IMG/VR virus record: IMGVR_UViG_3300010885_072825
Coordinates: 62,001-126,000 of that record
Direction: 5' to 3' (one strand)
From: a virus
Length of the DNA stretch: 64,000 nucleotides
Made by a program: the position numbers and the translations under genes. How positions within the stretch are numbered: position 1 is the first letter of the stretch; every line of letters begins with the position of its first letter. The notes under the pieces are model-generated. The model was not told the origin of the DNA, searched no databases, and saw only the letters and a program-made list of their open reading frames with translations. This document shows positions 41,476 to 49,108 of this stretch, piece by piece.

Positions 41476-41911
41476 TGAACTGAACTCCTACTCTGGCTAG
41501 CTCAGATAGATAAGTGAAGTAAAGTCGTTTGTCAACACCTCCCGCGGGAGGTGTTTTTGGCAATGTCAAAATCTTATAAAGCTTGTCACCGGTGATACCA
41601 TCATAATAAGCGATGATAGATTTCTGTTGCTGAATATAACGTTTGATATCGGCCATGTTGACCATCAAAGTTTTAAAATCATCAACTGACAAAACCACAA
41701 AAGTTGGATTATCAGTGCTTTGGACAGTTTTAGCTTGATCTATAAAAGTAGTCATGTTAGCTGCTGTCACAACTTGCCAGTTCACGTCTGTCAATTGAAT
41801 TGGTTCAGGAGGCGGTGGATGATTAATTACCACAGGTACAGGTTCAGTTGTTACCTTCAATGGGGTGGCACAAGAACTTAATAACAAGCATAATAGGATA
41901 ATTTTTTTCAT
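41423..41911 (-). CDS. lipoprotein, probable o-spanin (Rz1-like)
   Basis: 162 residues. MKKIILLCLLLSSC is a lipoprotein signal with lipobox LSSC (Cys 14), and the mature part is Pro-rich near the start (PVVINHPPPPEPIQL). It overlaps the preceding membrane coiled-coil gene by four bases (ATGA), the usual arrangement of i-spanin and o-spanin, which fuse inner and outer membranes in lysis. At 162 residues it is long for an o-spanin, so an alternative lipoprotein role is possible. Confidence 0.65.
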   Translation of the reverse strand: MKKIILLCLLLSSCATPLKVTTEPVPVVINHPPPPEPIQLTDVNWQVVTAANMTTFIDQAKTVQSTDNPTFVVLSVDDFKTLMVNMADIKRYIQQQKSIIAYYDGITGDKLYKILTLPKTPPAGGVDKRLYFTYLSELARVGVQFSEDSDQRKRPNGVSRPD

Positions 41912-42315
41912 TGTTTGGCCGACACGGTTCTTAAATCATTAAAAGCGGAAATTGAAGCCGCGTTTGCTAGATCACTTGCTGCTTTATTGTCTGTTTTAGA
42001 AACAGAATTAATAGGCAGTTTGTTGATTTTGGTAGTTGTGGTTTTTACTTCAGCTTCAGCCAATTGCTGTTGGTTTTGTAAATCAGTTAACATGCTAGCT
42101 TGTTGAGCTGCTTGCTGTTGTAATGCTGTTATGGTCTTAGTTTGCAAATCGAAACCGGTTTGTAGTTTGGTCTGGTTTTGATTTAGAACTGCTAGGTTAT
42201 GATCTGTTATTTTATAGTAAATGAAACCAGCAACACCCATTCCCAACAATAAGGTAGATAATACCACAATTATTGTATTTTGCGCATTACTAAAAAAAGA
42301 AGTTAAAAATGCCAT
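41908..42315 (-). CDS. probable i-spanin (Rz-like)
   Basis: 135 residues from the ATG at 42315 (ACAGG ribosome site). One N-terminal transmembrane helix (about 13-34, IIVVLSTLLLGMGVAGFIYY) and a long Gln/Ala-rich coiled coil (LQQQAAQQASMLTDLQNQQQ) give the i-spanin layout: inner-membrane anchor with a periplasmic rod. The downstream overlapping lipoprotein supports the pairing. An ATAAATA box lies 25 bases before the start, fitting late lysis expression. Confidence 0.65.
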   Translation of the reverse strand: MAFLTSFFSNAQNTIIVVLSTLLLGMGVAGFIYYKITDHNLAVLNQNQTKLQTGFDLQTKTITALQQQAAQQASMLTDLQNQQQLAEAEVKTTTTKINKLPINSVSKTDNKAASDLANAASISAFNDLRTVSAKQ

Positions 42316-42339
42316 GTGAGCCTGTTTTTGAATCAATTA

Positions 42340-42346
42340 TATTTAT
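42340..42346 (-). promoter_or_regulatory. late promoter box for the spanin pair
   Basis: Minus strand CATAAATATAATTG, 25 bases before the ATG. Confidence 0.5.
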
Positions 42347-42355
42347 GATCAAAAA

Positions 42356-42601
42356 TCAATTCAATTTTTTTATTTCACGATCATAGATATGATTATAAAG
42401 TTCATTGACTTCCAACATTCTAAAATAAGTCTCGGTTGGTAACCCTATTTTCATTTCCAAAAATGATTCCCGGGAAATTTCAGTCACAAGAAATTCACTC
42501 CCACAACTACCATCAACTTCAACAATTGCACCATGGCTTATTCCATTATCGGTAAGATGATCTGAAATCAATTCTTCATCGACATAGATTACTCGAACCA
42601 T
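42356..42601 (-). CDS. small hypothetical protein
   Basis: 81 residues. VRVIYVDEELISDHLTDNGI then a glycine-containing GSCGSEFLVTEI. It starts where the preceding gene stops (no gap). Not recognised. Confidence 0.55.
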   Translation of the reverse strand: MVRVIYVDEELISDHLTDNGISHGAIVEVDGSCGSEFLVTEISRESFLEMKIGLPTETYFRMLEVNELYNHIYDREIKKLN

Positions 42602-42880
42602 TTAAATAGTGTCTTTTTTCAAGGAATCTTTAATAGTCGCGCTTTTTATATGCGCCGTGTTATCTTCATCAATTGTCAAAACTGCTTTTTTAAATTTAAT
42701 AGACCCTTTGGTATGTGAATTATTTGGTGATTCTTTGGTAGACCAACTCATATTTGATTCTATGTGATTGACATAAAATGTTCGTCCAGCCGTTTTTGCT
42801 ACCCAGGGCGGAACTGTTTGATCTTCCAAATGTTTCTTATTGAAATGAATCACTAGATCTCGGCAATATATCTTTTCCAT
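42602..42880 (-). CDS. small hypothetical protein
   Basis: 92 residues. HFNKKHLEDQTVPPWVAKTA and YVNHIESNMSWSTKESPNN suggest a compact DNA- or protein-binding protein, but no family is recognised. It is the first gene of a pair. An AAGGAGAGAAATATG ribosome site precedes it. Confidence 0.55.
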   Translation of the reverse strand: MEKIYCRDLVIHFNKKHLEDQTVPPWVAKTAGRTFYVNHIESNMSWSTKESPNNSHTKGSIKFKKAVLTIDEDNTAHIKSATIKDSLKKDTI

Positions 42881-42916
42881 ATTTCTCTCCTTAATTGGTT
42901 GATTGGTCAGACAGAA

Positions 42917-42948
42917 GGAATCTCAGTCTGAAAACAAACTGAGATTCC
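42917..42948. terminator. hairpin in the gap upstream of the 42.6 kb genes
   Basis: GGAATCTCAGT pairs with ACTGAGATTCC (11-base stem). On the plus strand a T-rich stretch follows (TTTCTATTTTTTT). On the minus strand it would lie in the leader of the gene at 42880. Confidence 0.55.
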
Positions 42949-42988
42949 AAATTTCTATTTTTTTGAAAGATTATCTAACGCATGTTTA

Positions 42989-42996
42989 TATTTATA
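42989..42996 (-). promoter_or_regulatory. perfect TATAAATA box
   Basis: Minus strand TATAAATATAAAC, 109 bases before the ATG at 42880, with the 42917-42948 hairpin between. Confidence 0.45.
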
Positions 42997-43130
42997 GTTG
43001 ATTTTTTATTCGAAATCAAATCAATCTGCTCGACTATGTGATTCTGCTCGGATACCATGCTGAATAAGAACTGCCACATAAGCGTAGGTAGCAAGTTCCT
43101 TGAGTGTCATAGTACCTCAAATCATATAAT

Positions 43131-43150
43131 ATCTTAAACTAGTTTAAGAT
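43131..43150. repeat. perfect 20-base palindrome at the TnpB stop codon
   Basis: ATCTTAAACT followed by AGTTTAAGAT spans the stop codon of tnpB and is 20 bases from the right boundary of the element. It could be the terminal stem recognised by a transposase or part of an omega-RNA. Confidence 0.8.
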
Positions 43151-44344
43151 ATCACTACTATTATGATTGAGTCTTTGTTTTTTTCCAAGAGAACTATTTG
43201 TGCCCTTGTGTGTTTTCTTAGCTAGAGCGCCCAGACCTCTAGCCAAGATATTACGTGCGGCATTAGTATCTGCGTCGCTGTCGTAACCACAATGTACACA
43301 CACGAAATATTCGCCCCTGCGACTATCTGCATGTACATGCCCACATTCGCTACACATCTGAGATGTATAGGCAGGATTTATCCGAAATACATGAACGTCA
43401 TGTTCAGCAGCTAACTCCTCAATCCGGTTGTTGATATAACTTAAACACCATGCATGGTTTTTATATCCCCAACTTTTACCTGTTTTCATACCAGTTAAAT
43501 TTTCGGTAATCAAATAGTCTATTGCATCAAAATTAATGTCGCGTTTCAATGAATAATTAATTTCATTACGTAAAAAATTTCTAGCTCGTTTTTGTGCTTT
43601 ACTACCATGTTTCTTTGAAGCAACAATATCCATGATTTGATCAATTGGCAATCCCCTTTTGTGTGTGGTTTCCATATGCCCATCATCTCTAGCAATTAAC
43701 TTTTTACGACCAATATCAATTGCTTGAATCTTAGTTATGTCATTGCTCAAATTGACTGTTTTGTGAAAATAAAATCCCAATGACCCGTCATTATTCACTC
43801 GTAACGAATTGGTCTTTAAAACAAATCCCCTGTCAATTAATTTTTTCATATGACGCGTTAACACAAGCGGAATATAAAAATTACCCCGCATGAAGGAAGA
43901 TATTTTAATCCAATACTCACAAATCTTAGTATCTTTTGATTTTTCTATTGAAATAAATCTTGAATCCAGTTCAATATTAACTGAGTTAATATCAACTTGC
44001 AATAGACCCGAATTATATTTTGTCAATATCTCTCGTTGATATTTTTTTAAATTCTCAGAATTCCTAGCTAATTTGACTTTAACTGTAATAGATCTAGCTA
44101 TTGCTACTGCTTGTTTGGCTAAAACTTGACTCATCCGAGCAGGAAATGGCAATGCTGCAACTATTTCTTTGGGAAGAAAGTTTGGTATTTGATCAAAATC
44201 ATATATCAACTTGTTGACTAATTTATGTAATTCAAATTTATATAAGTCGAAAGGAGTATTCAAACGTGTTTGTTTCCCTGTATTCGCCAATACGGGATTA
44301 TAATTACTAATGCGGATATTGTTTTTATTGGGTTTCTTCGCCAT
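43139..44344 (-). CDS. tnpB: TnpB-family RNA-guided nuclease (OrfB of IS200/IS605)
   Basis: 401 residues. The RuvC-like catalytic residues appear as Asp in IQAIDIGRKKLI, Glu in YLITENLTGMK and Asp in YDSDADTNAARNIL. The C-terminal zinc finger is C-S-E-C-G followed by C-V-H-C-G. TnpB proteins use an RNA from the element's right end to cut DNA next to a short motif and are relatives of Cas12. The N-terminal wedge/REC part is more divergent than usual, so the fold there is less certain. It lies in a split phage gene. Confidence 0.88.
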   Translation of the reverse strand: MAKKPNKNNIRISNYNPVLANTGKQTRLNTPFDLYKFELHKLVNKLIYDFDQIPNFLPKEIVAALPFPARMSQVLAKQAVAIARSITVKVKLARNSENLKKYQREILTKYNSGLLQVDINSVNIELDSRFISIEKSKDTKICEYWIKISSFMRGNFYIPLVLTRHMKKLIDRGFVLKTNSLRVNNDGSLGFYFHKTVNLSNDITKIQAIDIGRKKLIARDDGHMETTHKRGLPIDQIMDIVASKKHGSKAQKRARNFLRNEINYSLKRDINFDAIDYLITENLTGMKTGKSWGYKNHAWCLSYINNRIEELAAEHDVHVFRINPAYTSQMCSECGHVHADSRRGEYFVCVHCGYDSDADTNAARNILARGLGALAKKTHKGTNSSLGKKQRLNHNSSDILN

Positions 44345-44430
44345 TAGTCAATTCCAAAATTAGTTTTTCTTATACAACCAATTACAAAAAGATGTTTATA
44401 ATTCATCAAAAACTTTATGTTTCCTACTTG

Positions 44431-44438
44431 TATTTATA
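44431..44438 (-). promoter_or_regulatory. TATAAATA box in the left end of the TnpB element
   Basis: Minus strand TATAAATA, 87 bases before the tnpB start. It may be a promoter carried by the element. Confidence 0.4.
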
Positions 44439-44739
44439 CTAGAAATATAGTATTGTTTGCAATATGAATGAAAATAAATAATACTTTGTGTCATTGATCC
44501 ACCTGGATTCCAAACTCGGACGCCGCCTTGATAACTGTCTTTGCGAGCAATTCCAGCTGCCACCAATTCCTTGGCAAACTTGGAATTCGCCGGGCGAATA
44601 ATTGCCCAGGCAAAACCACAATAAAATGGTTCAGGATTCTTGGCGAGATAGTCGGCTTATGCCTTTTGTGCAGCAGTCCAAGCCATATTGTGAATTTCAA
44701 TTGCAGTAGGCATCTTGTTGCTCCAACAAATTATTCCTT

Positions 44740-44768
44740 ATCATATAATTCAAAAACCTGTTTGTCAA
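44740..44768 (-). promoter_or_regulatory. sigma70-type promoter of the broken gene
   Basis: Minus strand TTGACA (44763-44768), 17-base spacer, TATGAT (44740-44745). It precedes the start of the interrupted gene by 27 bases. Confidence 0.6.
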
Positions 44769-44791
44769 CAGTTGATTTATTTCTCAATCCA

Positions 44792-44798
44792 ATAAATA
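44792..44798 (+). promoter_or_regulatory. late promoter box for the HNH gene
   Basis: Plus strand CAATAAATAATTGG, 22 bases before the ATG at 44821. Confidence 0.5.
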
Positions 44799-44820
44799 AT
44801 TGGGAAAATAGAGATCACCC

Positions 44821-45384
44821 ATGTCAACCACACTTCTTATGAACGCTGACTTTTCTCCACTCAGCATAATTCCACTCAGCACAGTATCTTGGAGAGAAGG
44901 CATCAAAATAAGCTTTCTTGATCATGCCAAGACACTTGAGTACTATGACGATTGGTTCGTGCATAGCCCAAGTCGAACCATGCAAGTTCCCAGTGTGATG
45001 ATCAGCCGGACTTTCATCAAGAAGAAGAATTTCATCAGATTCACTCGCCAAAATCTTTTGATACGAGATAATTTCTCTTGCCAGTATTGTGGCACGATTT
45101 TGAACAACAATACACTAACTGTAGATCACGTTATTCCTCGTGTCCGAGGAGGTAAAACTCGCTGGGATAATATTGTCTGTGCATGTAAAAAATGTAACTC
45201 TGAAAAGGGACACAAATCAGTGATGAAACCCATGCAGGCTCCATTCAAACCCAGCTATTATGATTTAGTGGGGAATGCACAGAAGTTACCAATCGTGGTT
45301 CCTGATGCCAAATGGATCCCCTATTTGAATTGGGATCCTGAAATAATCACGGTTAGACCACCAAACAAAAATAATTTCAATTAA
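44821..45384 (+). CDS. HNH endonuclease
   Basis: 187 residues. The HNH/McrA-type centre CQYCG-x-x-x-x-x-x-x-LTVDHVIPRVRGGKTRWDNI, with CKKCNSEKG, carries the zinc-binding cysteines and the catalytic His of TVDHVIPR. The N-terminal 80 residues (LLMNADFSPLSIIPLSTVSW) are the type found in phage and bacterial HNH proteins that act as host-type nucleases. It may be a homing endonuclease or a T4-like DNA-metabolism enzyme. It has its own late-type promoter. Confidence 0.82.
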   Translation: MSTTLLMNADFSPLSIIPLSTVSWREGIKISFLDHAKTLEYYDDWFVHSPSRTMQVPSVMISRTFIKKKNFIRFTRQNLLIRDNFSCQYCGTILNNNTLTVDHVIPRVRGGKTRWDNIVCACKKCNSEKGHKSVMKPMQAPFKPSYYDLVGNAQKLPIVVPDAKWIPYLNWDPEIITVRPPNKNNFN

Positions 45385-45409
45385 ATTATTGACTTGGTCT
45401 AGATCAGTC

Positions 45410-45416
45410 ATAAATA
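45410..45416 (+). promoter_or_regulatory. late promoter box
   Basis: Plus strand CATAAATAATTTG, 24 bases before the ATG at 45441; the leader contains AAGGAG. Confidence 0.55.
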
Positions 45417-45440
45417 ATTTGACTTATTTAAGGAGACTTT

Positions 45441-45641
45441 ATGACTGAACAAAACAATACTGATCACTTGATTACACTTGTTGATCTAAAGAATATCATG
45501 ACTATAATTGATCTCGCTAGTACTCGAGGTGCATTCAAAGCTCTTGAACTTCAGCCCGTTGGTGAATTGTATAATAAAATAGACCGTTTTATACAAATCG
45601 CTAATTCTGCCAGTGAATCAAAATCTGAAACCACAACCTAA
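45441..45641 (+). CDS. small conserved phage protein
   Basis: 66 residues. LVDLKNIMTIIDLASTRGAF then KALELQPVGELYNKIDRFI is a helical pattern seen in small proteins of T4-like marine phages. TTAAGGAGACTTT precedes the ATG. No function is known. Confidence 0.6.
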   Translation: MTEQNNTDHLITLVDLKNIMTIIDLASTRGAFKALELQPVGELYNKIDRFIQIANSASESKSETTT

Positions 45642-45650
45642 AAGGAACTC

Positions 45651-46412
45651 ATGACAATTACCACTTTACATGGAATGACCAAACACGTTGGGGTCATTAA
45701 TAATACTGGAAAAAACGTGGCCGTAATTTATATGCAACTCCCTGATGATCCAGGGCATGCACTGGTTCTTGATACGGATGCACTACCCGATGAATTCAAC
45801 GATGTACTTCGTCGAATTATTGATAGCCAAGATGGTCAGGATTCAAAAAATCTTGGAGATGTGTTGGGACGTAAAATGTCGCCTGATGGCAGCAATCTAA
45901 CACTGCTACAAAAATTTCATGCAGCTGGTCGACTGGAACGCAAACCAATTGAACAAATTACTATGACTCCGCGCCGTGGTGTTAATTGGCCACTAAAAGA
46001 TATTTTAGATGCCATGGCTCAACCTGAAGCAGAAATCATTCCTGGATTTAATGATTTGGATCCAGAAACCCGAGCTGAAATTGCCGCTAATCTTGGTAAG
46101 TTCAACATGCATGAAGTAAATCATGAAGCTGAATCAACAAGCTTAAATGCAAGTCAAGCCGCTGAACTTTTGGAAATGGCAAAGATGTTGGAAGCTGATG
46201 CTCATAACAAAAGAATTCAAGCATACCGCATGGATCCTTCACTGAAGCCTGCTGAAAAGAAAGCTATTGCTGAAAAGAAGGCAATCGAAGCAGAAGCACC
46301 AGCACCACAAAAAATGGTACGTATTGCCAAGACAACTAAAACCAAATCAACTGAACTTCATGCCTCAGCTGATCCCAAGCCACGTGCTAACACGGTTCGC
46401 AAAACCAAATAA
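45651..46412 (+). CDS. conserved phage protein of unknown function
   Basis: 253 residues. The N-terminal half (TKHVGVINNTGKNVAVIYMQ, GHALVLDTDALPDEFNDVLR) is a compact domain I associate with T4-like phage genomes, but I cannot name it. The C-terminal third is Ala/Lys/Glu-rich and likely disordered (KPAEKKAIAEKKAIEAEAPA). It ends at a strong terminator. It is second in a late two-gene operon, so a virion or assembly role is plausible. Confidence 0.6.
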   Translation: MTITTLHGMTKHVGVINNTGKNVAVIYMQLPDDPGHALVLDTDALPDEFNDVLRRIIDSQDGQDSKNLGDVLGRKMSPDGSNLTLLQKFHAAGRLERKPIEQITMTPRRGVNWPLKDILDAMAQPEAEIIPGFNDLDPETRAEIAANLGKFNMHEVNHEAESTSLNASQAAELLEMAKMLEADAHNKRIQAYRMDPSLKPAEKKAIAEKKAIEAEAPAPQKMVRIAKTTKTKSTELHASADPKPRANTVRKTK

Positions 46413-46425
46413 ACTTCATTTAATT

Positions 46426-46455
46426 AAATGACCAATGATTCTTCATTGGTCATTT
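46426..46455 (+). terminator. intrinsic terminator
   Basis: AAATGACCAATGA pairs with TCATTGGTCATTT (13-base stem, TTCT loop), with T-rich continuation. It ends the plus-strand unit and also faces the convergent minus-strand gene at 46462. Confidence 0.85.
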
Positions 46456-46461
46456 TTATGA

Positions 46462-46935
46462 TTAATTGTCAAACTCGGATTCATCAGGTAATTCAATTGG
46501 TTGAATATAGAATCGACCAAAATGTTCATCTGCAATGTCACCAATTATTTCATAATTTATTTTTTTCAATTTAGGAGCAAGATATTGTGCTAGTGAATCA
46601 TAGATGCCAATATGATTACCATCAGCATTAATTTGTATTTGCTTGGGTTTGACTTTGATGATAAAAGAATAAATTCCAGAAACAATTTTTGAAAAAACAG
46701 TGAATGCTTTTCTTCCGGCTAATGAATTGATACTGGTATCTCGAATCGATCTACCCTGATACATTCTATCTGCCCAAAATGCAAAAAACCAAATCGATTG
46801 ACTTGGCCTTGCTCTGTCTTTTTGAAATGCTGCTTGATAAGTGATATTGTCTAATTCGAAAGAAAAGTGATAACGATCTTCAGAATGTTTCACCAATTCA
46901 ATGGCATTGATTTCAAATAATTCATATAGTTTCAT
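46462..46935 (-). CDS. unknown protein, possible targeting leader
   Basis: 157 residues. The start MKLYELFEINAIE resembles the short N-terminal leaders of other late proteins here. The body (FELDNITYQAAFQKDRARPS, YSFIIKVKPKQIQINADGNH) is an alpha/beta domain with no recognised family. It is co-directional with thyA, ten bases downstream of it. Confidence 0.55.
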   Translation of the reverse strand: MKLYELFEINAIELVKHSEDRYHFSFELDNITYQAAFQKDRARPSQSIWFFAFWADRMYQGRSIRDTSINSLAGRKAFTVFSKIVSGIYSFIIKVKPKQIQINADGNHIGIYDSLAQYLAPKLKKINYEIIGDIADEHFGRFYIQPIELPDESEFDN

Positions 46936-46945
46936 CTGATATTTA

Positions 46946-47800
46946 TCAGACGGCCATGGGCGCTGATATGGCTGGGTGATGTTGATAATTTAAAATTTTG
47001 ATATCACACATTTTAAAATCATCTATGTCTTTTATGTCGGGATTGAGCCAAAGTTGTGGTAATGGATAGGGTTCTCTAGTCAGTTGTTCTCGAACTTGTT
47101 CAATATGATTCTGATATATATGTTCATCTCCCACAGACACTATTAATTCACCCACAGATAAATTACATACTTGAGCAATCATATGGGTAAGCAAAGCATA
47201 TGATGCATAATTATAGCTTGCGCCTAAAAAGCCATCTTGACTTCTCTGCGTCATCATGCAGCTCAATTTACCATTAGCAACCCACATTTGGAACATGGCA
47301 TGGCACGGAGGGAGTGCCATTTCTTCTATCTCACCGGGATTATAAGCCACTACCATATGACGACGACTTGCGGGATCTTTTTTAATACCATCAATCAAAT
47401 TTTTAATTTGATCGATTCGTTCTTGACGATAATTAAACCATTGTCTCCACTGAACCGGATATATACGCCCAGTATCACCATCAAATCTGGCGTTGGGTTT
47501 CCAATAATCGGCTTGTGCGTTTGCTGTCCAAATAGTGGTTTTATTGGTTAGTTCTTGTCTAGGCTTTTCATAACGGATTTCTGCCAATCGTCGTTCGTCT
47601 GAACTACCTTCTAAAAACCAAAGTAGCTCACTTACAATACTACCCCACAACATTTTCTTTGTAGTAACTAGTGGGAAACCCTCTGATAAATCAAATCGAA
47701 TTTGTCTACCAAATACCGATAGTGTACCAACCCCAGTTCTATCCATACGATAGACACCATTATCCAATATATATTTGAGCTCATCGTGATATTGTTTCAT
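46946..47800 (-). CDS. thyA: thymidylate synthase (ThyA)
   Basis: 284 residues. RTGVGTLSVFGRQIRFDLSE is the phosphate/folate entry. ELLWFLEGSSDERRL follows. LPPCHAMFQMWV carries the catalytic Cys. TQRSQDGFLGASYNYASYAL and the C-terminal ISAPMAV tail are all standard. It methylates dUMP to dTMP using methylene-tetrahydrofolate. It overlaps the DHFR gene by 20 bases, and DHFR regenerates the folate. It is slightly longer than E. coli ThyA (264). Confidence 0.95.
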   Translation of the reverse strand: MKQYHDELKYILDNGVYRMDRTGVGTLSVFGRQIRFDLSEGFPLVTTKKMLWGSIVSELLWFLEGSSDERRLAEIRYEKPRQELTNKTTIWTANAQADYWKPNARFDGDTGRIYPVQWRQWFNYRQERIDQIKNLIDGIKKDPASRRHMVVAYNPGEIEEMALPPCHAMFQMWVANGKLSCMMTQRSQDGFLGASYNYASYALLTHMIAQVCNLSVGELIVSVGDEHIYQNHIEQVREQLTREPYPLPQLWLNPDIKDIDDFKMCDIKILNYQHHPAISAPMAV

Positions 47801-48323
47801 TCTTTCTTGTCCAGACTTGGTATTGCTTATTTTCCAGTAATTGAGTGTCAGTTTGTTTGAAATGTTTTAGATAGGCCATCATATCTAAACTAACATCACA
47901 ATCATACATATTATTGAACACTGTAAGTTGAATGTCATTAATTATTGGATGCGCTAGTTCTAATACCTGTTTACCTCCAATGAAGTAAATTTCTTTGTCA
48001 GGATGCTCATCATGCAGAGTAACAATTGATTCAAAAAAATCACTGGGAGTAATGATAGCATCTGGTTTTACATTATCCATTGTTTCCCAACATGGACATC
48101 TACTTACAACAATGTTCATTCGGTTTGGAAGAGGTTTTCTAGAACCCAATGAATCCCAAGTCTTGCGTCCCATAACGATAATATTGTCTGTTGTGATCTG
48201 TTTGAATCTCCGTAAATCTTCTGAATCATTTGGCCAAGGCAATGCGCCATTGTTTCCCAGTCCTCCTCGAACATCAACTGCAAATATGGCATGATGCTTT
48301 TTAGAAAAGTATATGTTTGGCAT
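47781..48323 (-). CDS. folA: dihydrofolate reductase
   Basis: 180 residues. IFAVDVRGGLGNNGALPWPN, RRFKQITTDNIIVMGRKTWD and the later YFIGGKQVLELAHP match the DHFR order: substrate loop, NADPH phosphate-binding stretch and G-G-x-x-[VIL]. It reduces dihydrofolate produced by the thymidylate synthase encoded next. The 20-base overlap indicates coupled translation, the usual T4-like arrangement. Confidence 0.92.
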   Translation of the reverse strand: MPNIYFSKKHHAIFAVDVRGGLGNNGALPWPNDSEDLRRFKQITTDNIIVMGRKTWDSLGSRKPLPNRMNIVVSRCPCWETMDNVKPDAIITPSDFFESIVTLHDEHPDKEIYFIGGKQVLELAHPIINDIQLTVFNNMYDCDVSLDMMAYLKHFKQTDTQLLENKQYQVWTRKNETISR

Positions 48324-48328
48324 TGGAT

Positions 48329-48664
48329 TTATTTTGAAGCAGTCTTTTTTGTTTTTTTAGAAGGCGCGGTTTCTATTTGCATGGTATCCATTTCTTCCAA
48401 CAATTTTTTGCTCCAACGATTCACATCTCGTTTGATTCTATTAAAATCAATTCTAAGCCTGCAACTTACAATAGAGTTTGGTGGTATTTCATGATTTTTT
48501 TCAGATTCCAACAAATCAGTGAATTCTTCTGGACTTATTGTATATTTGTCTCCAGTATTAGTAATTACTTGTACTTCTCGAATATATTTTGCGGGAGGAT
48601 TATTTTCAATTACCAAGGAGTCAAATATGTCTTTCCAAACTGGATCATTTATATATCGTGACAT
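48329..48664 (-). CDS. hypothetical protein
   Basis: 111 residues. REVQVITNTGDKYTISPEEF and VSCRLRIDFNRIKRDVNRWS, with a Lys-rich tail (PSKKTKKTASK). This pattern occurs in large T4-like phages, but I cannot name it. An ATAAATAG box lies 26 bases before the start. Confidence 0.55.
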   Translation of the reverse strand: MSRYINDPVWKDIFDSLVIENNPPAKYIREVQVITNTGDKYTISPEEFTDLLESEKNHEIPPNSIVSCRLRIDFNRIKRDVNRWSKKLLEEMDTMQIETAPSKKTKKTASK

Positions 48665-48689
48665 GGTTGTTCTCCTATTTTACACTAAC

Positions 48690-48696
48690 TATTTAT
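48690..48696 (-). promoter_or_regulatory. late promoter box
   Basis: Minus strand GATAAATAGTTAG, 26 bases before the ATG at 48664. Confidence 0.5.
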
Positions 48697-48707
48697 CTAT
48701 TTTTCTT

Positions 48708-49094
48708 TTATTCAACTGAAGATCCCGGCGCAATTGGCCAAACAATTTTCGTGGGATCTGGATAAGTAACTAATATATTTCTAATAGATTGTCGATATGT
48801 AGCCCATGCTGTTTTGTTTATTGTGTTAGGCACATCAGGCAATTGTGTCCAGTCTGATTGAGACAAAATGTTATTTCTCATGTTTCGTGCTTGTTCTACT
48901 GTCAATGCTGGTTGAACTGGTTTTTGAGTTATTGGTTGACCATTGGTACCCATGACAATGACATTACCGGTTGATTGATCATCTATCAAGTGTTGATAAT
49001 AATCATCTGCCAGTTCAATTACATCATCGGGCATTGAATCATGAATATCATCAGTATAAAATCCTTTGGTAGTTGGTGAATAAAAATATGTCAT
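48708..49094 (-). CDS. tail fibre assembly chaperone-like protein
   Basis: 128 residues. The N-terminus (MTYFYSPTTKGFYTDDIHDS, MPDDVIELADDYYQHLI) and the C-terminus (QARNMRNNILSQSDWTQLPD, then YRQSIRNILVTYPDP) match phage tail assembly chaperones that accompany tail fibre genes. The R-x-x-x-L-x-x-S-D-W-T motif is typical. It lies downstream of two fibre genes in the same direction. Confidence 0.78.
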   Translation of the reverse strand: MTYFYSPTTKGFYTDDIHDSMPDDVIELADDYYQHLIDDQSTGNVIVMGTNGQPITQKPVQPALTVEQARNMRNNILSQSDWTQLPDVPNTINKTAWATYRQSIRNILVTYPDPTKIVWPIAPGSSVE

Positions 49095-49108
49095 AAATTC
49101 TCCGATAA

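Larger units (their letters stand above)
43111..44494 (-). mobile_element. TnpB-only insertion element (IS200/IS605-like), about 1384 bases
   Basis: Bounded by 7-base repeats ATGACAC (minus strand; 44488-44494 and 43104-43110) inside the interrupted gene, which defines the ends. It contains only tnpB and short flanks: 43111-43138 at the right end and 44345-44487 at the left end. There is no TnpA transposase in the window, so movement would need a helper in trans or TnpB-guided homing. A perfect 20-base palindrome marks the right end. Confidence 0.75.
43021..44713 (-). pseudogene. conserved small phage protein, split by a TnpB element and carrying a stop
   Basis: The 5' part (44713 to about 44488) reads MPTAIEIHNMAWTAAQKA, an in-frame TAA, then ADYLAKNPEPFYCGFAWAII and YQGGVRVWNPGGSMT. 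The 3' part (43110 to 43021) reads MTLKELATYAYVAVLIQHGI then RAESHSRAD and a stop. Together they match a protein family I recall from phages, with GFAW, a YxGG-x-x-x-WNP-x-G motif and an ending like AYAGSRLD. Between the halves lies a 1.38-kb TnpB element. Both fragments share ATGACAC at the joint, and joining there restores the frame. The TAA at codon 19 shows decay after the split. Confidence 0.8.

Noticed and set aside
42881-43020. A further gene upstream of 42880
   Set aside because: Only a hairpin and a late box are present; the 29-codon frame after it belongs to the broken gene.
43139-44344. Miniature Cas12 of a CRISPR system
   Set aside because: No repeats nearby and the ends are defined as an insertion inside a gene; TnpB is the simpler reading.
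44491-44700. Minus-strand open frames in the gap before the HNH gene
   Set aside because: They are other frames of the interrupted gene; the frame with the stop codon carries the family motif.
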